DNA from: JACPNA01 sp964429715
Lineage (GTDB): Archaea; Nanobdellota; Nanobdellia; Woesearchaeales; GW2011-AR9
NCBI GenBank assembly: GCA_964429715.1
Contig: CAYSCV010000056.1
Span: 1 to 8,965 of the forward strand
Direction: 5' to 3'
Length of the DNA: 8,965 nt
Shown here one piece after another: positions 4,417 to 8,965 of the stretch. The translations under genes and the position numbers were made by a program. The stretch's first letter is position 1, and each line of letters opens with the position of its first letter. The notes beneath the pieces are model-generated. The model saw only the letters and a list, made by a program, of their open reading frames with translations. It was not told where the DNA came from and made no database searches.

Positions 4417-5157
4417 TCAAACCCGCATCTTCGGTGGCGGCGGCAATGGCAGCATCCTCTCTAACATCTGCACATCCTCAACTGATAAATCTATTTTCTT
4501 CTGCGGCAGCGAAAAAATCATCGTATGTTTCACTTCTTCTTTCACCGGAGAAATTAACTGCTGCAACTTCGCATCAAGCGCCATAATATTCTGCTCAATC
4601 ATCTGTACCTTCTCAGGATCACTTGTTTCTAACTCCTGATGTGCTTCTAACATCTCTTTCAACGCCTCAATTCTTTCCTGTAATAATTGTATCCTCTCCC
4701 TCGCAGGAACTTCTCTTTTCTTCTCTTGTAATAATTTTATTTTCTTATGCCGTAACCCTTTTACACTTTCAACCACTTCTTTCTTCGCTCGTTCTTTTGC
4801 TAAATAATCACCTAACATATATGATACCCGTTCAATCTTCTGATGCATATCTTTATCTGCGCTTAACGCCAACTTATGCCGTAATCGTGCAATTTCCTCT
4901 TTCAACATTTTTTCTTTCTTATTTTCACGCAACTTCTTCATCATCAACTTCTTTTCCACATCATACAACCCTTGCAGTTGATGTTCCAGATGCACCATCT
5001 CCTTACGAATATTCAATCGAGAAACATTCTTCAATCCCGCCATATATTTAATTTCGTTAATTTTAGCTTGAATCTCTGCCTTAGAAACTTTAGATTTCTC
5101 ATCATGATACGCCCTTGAAAGAAGACGCATCAATTGTTGTGTTCGTAGAAACGTCAT
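4417..5157 (-). CDS. Coiled-coil protein with proline-rich C-terminus
   Basis: A 246-residue protein, not a recognised family. Residues about 20-205 are nearly continuous charged helix rich in Lys, Glu, Arg and Leu, suggesting long coiled coils. The end carries MLPLPPPPKMRV, a short polyproline tail. No membrane helix, signal peptide or cysteine cluster is present. It lies 12 nt downstream of another coiled-coil gene whose tail also ends in a polyproline run and a Lys/Arg stretch, so the two probably form an operon and perhaps a complex. A palindromic TATTTAAATA (5171-5180) sits over the preceding stop codon, but only about 18 nt from this ATG, which is short for box A. There is no Shine-Dalgarno site. 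A start at 5130 (Met10) is possible. Confidence 0.75.
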   Translation of the reverse strand: MTFLRTQQLMRLLSRAYHDEKSKVSKAEIQAKINEIKYMAGLKNVSRLNIRKEMVHLEHQLQGLYDVEKKLMMKKLRENKKEKMLKEEIARLRHKLALSADKDMHQKIERVSYMLGDYLAKERAKKEVVESVKGLRHKKIKLLQEKKREVPARERIQLLQERIEALKEMLEAHQELETSDPEKVQMIEQNIMALDAKLQQLISPVKEEVKHTMIFSLPQKKIDLSVEDVQMLERMLPLPPPPKMRV

Positions 5158-5169
5158 CGTTTTATTTGT

Positions 5170-5748
5170 TTATTTAAATAACCCTTTTCGTTTTCCCATA
5201 CTCATCCCTGGTGGTGGCGGCGGCAAATCAAAATCATCTCCTCCACTACCTGAACCTGCCCCTGGCATCATCGGCATTTCCATCATTGGTTGCGGTGCCA
5301 CTCTATCCCCCATCGCCGGCATTCCCATCGTATGCTGCACACTTGACATCGGTCCTGCTCTACTCATCGTAGATGGACTCATCGCCGGCATTAGACGTGA
5401 CGAACCTATCTGGCTCGGCATATTACTTTGCTTACTTACAAAATCTTCCACTTTATCAGAAATCGCAATCATCCCTCGCGCAATCGTCTCATTTTGACTA
5501 ATGACTGCTTCAATTTTCATCGTTAACGTTTTCATCAACTGCGCCGCATCTCCTTCTTGCTTCATATCCTCTAGCGCTTTTTGAAAAATCATTGTTAAAT
5601 CATGGATAGAATCTTTCAAACTCTCAATTTCAAGTATTAACTCCTGTGCTTTTGCATCTGGCTGCATCAACTTCTTCTTCAACGCCTCTACTTCATTCTT
5701 GAGATCTGCCAATATCTGATGCGGTAGAATTTCATAATCTTCATCCAT
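5170..5748 (-). CDS. Coiled-coil protein with Met/Pro-rich low-complexity tail
   Basis: A 192-residue protein with no recognised family. The first 105 residues are helical with heptad-like Leu/Ile spacing. Next comes a linker of about 60 residues dominated by Met, Pro, Ser and Gly (PAMSPSTMS, MMEMPMMPG, GSGSGG). DDFDLPPPPPGM and a basic end GKRKGLFK close it. Such architecture suits an oligomeric scaffold with a flexible, interaction-prone tail; no function is claimed. ATG 5748 is chosen because GGTGGT lies 6 nt upstream; ATG 5763 in the same frame would add five residues and is compatible with the TATA-like element at 5783-5790. It is first gene of a probable two-gene operon and diverges from the prepilin peptidase. 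Confidence 0.75.
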   Translation of the reverse strand: MDEDYEILPHQILADLKNEVEALKKKLMQPDAKAQELILEIESLKDSIHDLTMIFQKALEDMKQEGDAAQLMKTLTMKIEAVISQNETIARGMIAISDKVEDFVSKQSNMPSQIGSSRLMPAMSPSTMSRAGPMSSVQHTMGMPAMGDRVAPQPMMEMPMMPGAGSGSGGDDFDLPPPPPGMSMGKRKGLFK

Positions 5749-5782
5749 CGTAACACCACCCATTTTGAATCACTAACTAAAA

Positions 5783-5804
5783 TTATATTTATCGTCTTTA
5801 TAAA
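5783..5804 (-). promoter_or_regulatory. TATA elements for the coiled-coil operon
   Basis: Two minus-strand candidates: AAATATAA (5783-5790), predicting a start near 5761, and the palindrome TTTATAAA (5797-5804), predicting a start near 5775. Either gives a short leader that includes the GGTGGT site before ATG 5748. Confidence 0.4.
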
Positions 5805-5812
5805 TGTTGCGC

Positions 5813-5824
5813 ATATTTAATATA
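5813..5824 (+). promoter_or_regulatory. TATA box for the prepilin peptidase gene
   Basis: ATATTTAATATA is centred near 5818, predicting initiation around 5843, at the ATGs of 5840 and 5846. This argues against the in-frame ATG at 5804, which lies upstream of the box. Confidence 0.5.
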
Positions 5825-5839
5825 CGTCTTTTCTCTTCA

Positions 5840-6700
5840 ATGGCTATGTTCATTGATATCCTGCTAATTGCCATCACTCTTATAATTCTTCTCATTTCCT
5901 CATTTACCGACATAAAAACCAGAGAAGTACCAGATTGGGTAAGTTACTCTTTCCTTTCCACTGTTGTCGGCATTCGCCTTATTTTCTCCATTGAATATGG
6001 CTATCCTATACTTCTCAGCGGCCTTCTTGGCTTTACTGTCTGCTTTCTTCTCGCCCACCTATTATATTATACTCGCCAATGGGGTGGCGGCGACAGCAAA
6101 ATTCTGATGGGCATGGGTGCCAGTATTGGCATAACCTATCCTTTCACCCAAACAAGCTTCAACCTCTTACTTTTTTTCATCTTCCTCTTATTTGTAGGTG
6201 CTATCTATGGCCTGATTTGGATGTTTGTCATCGCTTTCCGCAACAAAACCCTCTTCCTCAAAACATTCCACCAAAAACTCAACCTCCGCAAACATCTTCA
6301 TTATTTCATCCTCTCTCTCACTCTCCTTTCTATTATCATTTCTTTATTTTCCCCTCTCTTCTGGCCATTTATCATCCTCATTCCCCTTTTCTTCTACCTC
6401 CTTCTCTTTGTCTCCTGCATTGAAGAACACTTCTTTCATAAACAAACTCCTATTACCAATCTCAGCGAAGGCGATTGGCTTGCTGAATCTATTACTATCC
6501 AGAACCACACCCTCTTCCACCCAAAAACCTTAGAAAAATCCGATCTTATCACTCTAAAACAACTCCACTCCCAGAAAAAACTCTCCACCGTTCTTATAAA
6601 AGAAGGCATCCCCTTCCTCCCCAGCTTCCTATTTGCCTATATTATAATCATTGTTTTAACGAATTCTCCCTCTCTTTTCGCTCTACTCTCTCTTTTTTGA
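5840..6700 (+). CDS. Archaeal prepilin peptidase (A24 aspartic protease, FlaK/PibD-like)
   Basis: A 286-residue polytopic membrane protease that removes class III signal peptides from pilins or archaellins. The two catalytic aspartates are D24 in TDIKTREVPDWV and D85 in WGGGDSK (GxGD motif). Their spacing of 61 residues equals that of D18 and D79 in the structurally known FlaK of Methanococcus maripaludis. Hydrophobic helices lie at about 3-22, 36-50, 56-76, 93-110, 113-133, 157-195 (two) and 262-286. A cytoplasmic segment containing SEGDWLAESI precedes the last helix, as in other archaeal members. The first gene with a pilin signal in the window is 1.5 kb downstream. It ends in TTTTTTGA, whose T-run may also terminate the transcript. 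Start choice follows the TATA box; 5846 is equally possible. Confidence 0.88.
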   Translation: MAMFIDILLIAITLIILLISSFTDIKTREVPDWVSYSFLSTVVGIRLIFSIEYGYPILLSGLLGFTVCFLLAHLLYYTRQWGGGDSKILMGMGASIGITYPFTQTSFNLLLFFIFLLFVGAIYGLIWMFVIAFRNKTLFLKTFHQKLNLRKHLHYFILSLTLLSIIISLFSPLFWPFIILIPLFFYLLLFVSCIEEHFFHKQTPITNLSEGDWLAESITIQNHTLFHPKTLEKSDLITLKQLHSQKKLSTVLIKEGIPFLPSFLFAYIIIIVLTNSPSLFALLSLF

Positions 6701-6707
6701 CCATCTC

Positions 6708-6750
6708 AAAGTGTGCATTACTAATGAACAAAAGTGTGCATTACTAATGA
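6708..6750 (+). repeat. Tandem pair of 20-nt repeats, each with an 11-nt palindrome
   Basis: AAAGTGTGCATTACTAATGA occurs perfectly at 6708-6727 and 6731-6750, a period of 23 nt. Each copy holds the palindrome CATTA-C-TAATG (6716-6726 and 6739-6749). The second copy ends 13 nt before the TATA box of the ATPase gene, where archaeal regulators commonly bind. Two sites for a dimeric DNA-binding protein are the simplest reading. Confidence 0.9.
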
Positions 6751-6763
6751 CAAGATAGAAAGA

Positions 6764-6771
6764 TTTAAAAA
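6764..6771 (+). promoter_or_regulatory. TATA box for the ATPase gene
   Basis: TTTAAAAA is centred at 6767.5, 25-26 nt before ATG 6793. This predicts a leaderless message and fixes the start. AGAAAGA just upstream could be a BRE. Confidence 0.55.
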
Positions 6772-6792
6772 CGAGAACTACTTTTATCTGCT

Positions 6793-8007
6793 ATGATTCC
6801 CCTTGAAACAATCGAAAAAGCTGTTCTTTCCCAAACAGAACTGTTTAAAACAGATGACAATGTAATTGCGCGCGAATTAACCTCAAATATTAAAATTCAA
6901 AATAAGTTTGCAGTTATTATTTCCGGCGTTCGTCGCAGTGGCAAAAGTACCGTAATGAAAAGCATTGCGTTACGCCAAAAGTGTTATTATTACCTTAGTT
7001 TTGAAGATCCACGTCTTATCGGCTTTGATTTAAGTGATTTTGAAAGAGTGGAACAAATTTTCAAAAATGTATCTGGGGAATGTGTGTATTATTTTTTTGA
7101 TGAAATACAGCTTGTTCCCAAATGGGAGTTTTACATTCGTAAATTACTCGACCAACAAAAATATGTTATTCTTACCGGTTCAAACGCTTCTTTATTAAGC
7201 CGTGAACTCGGCACAAAATTAACCGGGCGAAATTTAAGATATGAACTCTTTCCTTTTTCCTATCGGGAATTTTTATCATTTAAAGCAAAAAAAGAGGGAA
7301 TAGCTAGTTTTAATGAATATCTTATGAACGGCGGTTTTCCCGAATATCTTCTCCTCTCTGATCCCAAAATATTACAAACTCTCTTGTTCGATTCACTAAT
7401 GAGAGATATTGCCATAAGGCATAAAATAAGGAATATCAAACAATTAAACGAGCTTGCCATATTTTTAATAACCAATGTTGCCAAAGAATTCTCTTTTAAT
7501 AATCTTAAAAAGATCTTCAATTTTGGTTCAACAAATAGTGTCTCTAAATTCATCTCTTTTTTTGAAGAAAGTTACATCTTATTTAGCTTGCCAAAATTTG
7601 ATTATTCATTAAAAAAACAGCTTGTCAACCCCAAAAAAATATATGTGATCGATAATGGCTTTATAAACCAAAATAGCCAGTCATTTTCTCCTGATATGGG
7701 GAGACTATTAGAAAACCTAGTCTTTATAAGCTTAAAATCAAAACAAAAAGATTTATTCTATTTCAAAGAAAAAAATGAATGTGATTTTCTGGTAAGAGAT
7801 GGCTCTACTATAGTTGCCGCGTACCAAGTATGCTATAAACTCGACGATTTTAATCGAGAAAGAGAGATGAATGGACTGCTGGAAGCCCTTCATACATTTA
7901 ATCTTAAAGAAGGTCTTATTTTAACCCTAGAACAAGAAGATGAATTTAAACTAGAGGGTAAAAAGATAATAATCATGCCTGTTTGGCGCTGGTTATTAAC
8001 AAAATAG
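6793..8007 (+). CDS. AAA_14/DUF4143 family ATPase
   Basis: A 404-residue two-domain protein. The N-terminal AAA_14 ATPase has Walker A GVRRSGKST (45-53), Walker B YYFFDEIQ (99-106, D103 and E104), the ILTGSNASLL strand (126-135) and LTGR (143-146). FPFSYREFL (153-161) and GGFPEYLL (180-187) are family hallmarks. The C-terminal DUF4143 domain has a PD-(D/E)xK-like arrangement: E307 in RLLENLVF, D331 in ECDFLV, and Q345 in AYQVCY. These proteins are common and often multi-copy in archaea and bacteria; their biological role is not settled. All motifs are intact. It has its own promoter and repeat pair, is more AT-rich than the genes before it, and separates the prepilin peptidase from the pilin. 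Confidence 0.92.
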   Translation: MIPLETIEKAVLSQTELFKTDDNVIARELTSNIKIQNKFAVIISGVRRSGKSTVMKSIALRQKCYYYLSFEDPRLIGFDLSDFERVEQIFKNVSGECVYYFFDEIQLVPKWEFYIRKLLDQQKYVILTGSNASLLSRELGTKLTGRNLRYELFPFSYREFLSFKAKKEGIASFNEYLMNGGFPEYLLLSDPKILQTLLFDSLMRDIAIRHKIRNIKQLNELAIFLITNVAKEFSFNNLKKIFNFGSTNSVSKFISFFEESYILFSLPKFDYSLKKQLVNPKKIYVIDNGFINQNSQSFSPDMGRLLENLVFISLKSKQKDLFYFKEKNECDFLVRDGSTIVAAYQVCYKLDDFNREREMNGLLEALHTFNLKEGLILTLEQEDEFKLEGKKIIIMPVWRWLLTK

Positions 8008-8140
8008 CTCTTTTTTTCCCAATTACCCTCTAAAACCAAACGTAATCTCTCCATTTTGAGCATCAGCGAAAGAAACCTTTTTAAACACCAAAATAATCCC
8101 TACTATAGAATATACGGAATATAAAAGAATCATTCCAAAA

Positions 8141-8146
8141 GAGGTG
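8141..8146 (+). promoter_or_regulatory. Strong Shine-Dalgarno site of the pilin gene
   Basis: GAGGTG ends 6 nt before ATG 8153 and matches the archaeal anti-Shine-Dalgarno sequence. Upstream TATA candidates are TTTTTAAA (8078-8085, leader of about 46 nt) and ATATAAAA (8119-8126, which would start transcription inside the site). The first fits better. The rest of 8008-8152 holds a T-run just after the ATPase stop and nothing else recognisable. Confidence 0.7.
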
Positions 8147-8152
8147 TAAGAT

Positions 8153-8716
8153 ATGAATAAAAAAGGCTCTCTCAATCTATCCATTGAGGCAATCGTAATT
8201 GTCGTGATTGCATTTACCGTTCTCGGACTCGGTCTAGGCTTTGTCAAAACTCAAATTGGGGACATCGGAAAAACTTCAAGTGCAATTCAAGAACAGATTA
8301 GCCAGCAAATTCTCGATGATCTTCGAACTGGAAACAAAAAATTAAGTTTTCCCGCTACAAAGTTAAACCTCGCAACCGGTGAAGAATCCGTACAAGCCAT
8401 TGGATTAAAAAATACAGAAGATAGTCCTGTTCAAGTTATAATTGGATTTGAAATAAAATCTGGTGATTCTTTTCTCTCGTTTACCTCCCAAGAAGTAAAG
8501 TCATTTAAGCAGGGGGCAACGGATGTGAAGAGTAAAATTGATTGGGATAATAGTGAGCAGCCATTAAAACCGGGAGAATCGCGTGTATTTCCCGTAACTA
8601 TTACGGCGCCAGACAAATCTGGAAATTACCTTTATAAAATTATCATAACAAAAGTAACAGCAGATGGAACAAAGAGTGCATTCGACTCCCGTACCTTCTT
8701 CATAAAAACATCATAG
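8153..8716 (+). CDS. Type IV pilin-like protein with class III signal peptide
   Basis: A 187-residue protein beginning MNKKGSLNLSIEAIVIVVIA. The KKG|S junction is the expected prepilin peptidase cleavage site (after G5), followed by a single hydrophobic helix to about residue 30. Glu12 is at +7 of the mature form rather than the +5 usual for type IV pilins. The exported part (about 35-187) is beta-rich with VQAIGLKNTEDSPVQVIIGFEI and a SRVFPVTITAPDKSGNYLYKIIIT stretch, split here by eye as an Ig-like or CARDB-like fold. It is probably a pilus or surface-filament subunit, and a plausible substrate of the peptidase encoded at 5840-6700. It is translated from a strong ribosome site and shares an operon with the next gene (11 nt gap). 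Confidence 0.8.
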   Translation: MNKKGSLNLSIEAIVIVVIAFTVLGLGLGFVKTQIGDIGKTSSAIQEQISQQILDDLRTGNKKLSFPATKLNLATGEESVQAIGLKNTEDSPVQVIIGFEIKSGDSFLSFTSQEVKSFKQGATDVKSKIDWDNSEQPLKPGESRVFPVTITAPDKSGNYLYKIIITKVTADGTKSAFDSRTFFIKTS

Positions 8717-8727
8717 GTGATATTAAA

Positions 8728-8952
8728 ATGGCAAAATCAAAAAAACGTATGACCGACGCGCAAGAATTCGAAATCATGAAATTAGTCTTAGACAAATTCC
8801 TTTGGCTAGGCTTTATCGTCATGGGCTGGGGCATGTATCAATCATTAAGCCAAGCCAACATCTCTGCTGGTGTGTGGTATATGATTTCCGGAGCTGTTAT
8901 ATTACTTCTGTTCTTGATGCTCATAGTCAAAGAATACGAAATTTGGAAATAG
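8728..8952 (+). CDS. Small two-helix membrane protein
   Basis: A 74-residue protein: a basic, charged N-terminus (MAKSKKRMTDAQEFEIMK), then two membrane helices (about 23-40 and 49-68), then a short charged end KEYEIWK. Both termini are likely cytoplasmic. AGGTGAT lies 7 nt before the ATG, a good archaeal ribosome site. The gene is 11 nt after the pilin gene, so the two are co-transcribed. A membrane partner or anchor for the pilin is a reasonable inference, but no family is recognised. Confidence 0.8.
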   Translation: MAKSKKRMTDAQEFEIMKLVLDKFLWLGFIVMGWGMYQSLSQANISAGVWYMISGAVILLLFLMLIVKEYEIWK

Positions 8953-8960
8953 TTTTTTTT
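8953..8960 (+). terminator. T8 run ending the pilin operon
   Basis: Eight T directly follow the stop codon of the small membrane protein and continue into AATTT. T-runs of this kind are the usual archaeal termination signal. Confidence 0.55.
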
Positions 8961-8965
8961 AATTT

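Noticed and set aside
4623..5051. A 142-residue plus-strand frame
   Set aside because: Ser/Leu/Pro-rich shadow of the minus-strand coiled-coil gene, with no start signals.
6079..6533. Plus-strand frames inside the prepilin peptidase
   Set aside because: They are low-complexity readings in other frames of a gene with intact catalytic aspartates.
6708..6750. CRISPR array
   Set aside because: Only two 20-nt copies separated by 3 nt; there are no spacers and no cas genes.
8023..8247. A 74-residue minus-strand frame with one hydrophobic stretch
   Set aside because: It overlaps the pilin promoter, ribosome site and signal peptide and looks like the complement of the pilin hydrophobic helix; no promoter was seen for it.

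Overview
The window looks archaeal and most resembles a DPANN-type genome (Woesearchaeota/Pacearchaeota-like); that lineage is inferred from gene content and is not proven. The evidence is archaeal TATA boxes (box A) about 26 nt upstream of start codons with no leader, a tRNA interrupted at positions where archaeal splicing endonuclease cuts, a one-fold histone, an archaeal FlaK-type prepilin peptidase with a type IV pilin-like gene, and archaeal families DUF483 and PIN_2. The sequence is AT-rich. The two RNA loci (about 1784-2005 and 2797-2969) are visibly richer in G+C than the spacers around them.

Layout. 1-137: a hairpin with a T-run and a TATA box. 138-1670: a DUF483 protein (+), converging on a YjdF/DUF2238-type membrane protein (-), then a 64-residue protein (-) with a FhuF-like cysteine motif and a Glu/Asp tail. 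1671-2142: no credible protein gene, but a strong candidate for a structured RNA of about 222 nt on the minus strand with its own TATA box, a closing helix at its ends and a poly-U end. 2143-2619: a coiled-coil protein (+). 2647-2969: an elongator-type tRNA(CAU) on the minus strand with two introns, one in the T-loop, followed 12 nt later by a 45-residue zinc-ribbon gene without a promoter of its own. 3051-3677: a HIT hydrolase (-) and a 56-residue histone-fold protein (+), divergent around one palindromic TATA box. 3738-4411: an AT-rich toxin-antitoxin pair (PIN_2 toxin) with a likely autoregulatory operator. 4417-5763: two minus-strand coiled-coil proteins with matching proline-rich tails. 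5813-6700: prepilin peptidase. 6708-8007: an AAA_14/DUF4143 ATPase behind two tandem palindrome-bearing repeats. 8141-8952: a type IV pilin-like protein and a small two-helix membrane protein in one operon.

How the genes fit together. The prepilin peptidase is the expected processing enzyme for the pilin 1.5 kb downstream. The more AT-rich ATPase with its own promoter sits between them like a later insertion. The toxin-antitoxin pair is similarly AT-rich and self-contained. The remainder is a set of mostly single-gene, leaderless units. Shine-Dalgarno-like sites appear in front of the antitoxin, the pilin, the small membrane protein and perhaps the second coiled-coil gene. The items most worth following up are the doubly interrupted tRNA, the unassigned structured RNA, and the shared bidirectional TATA box.
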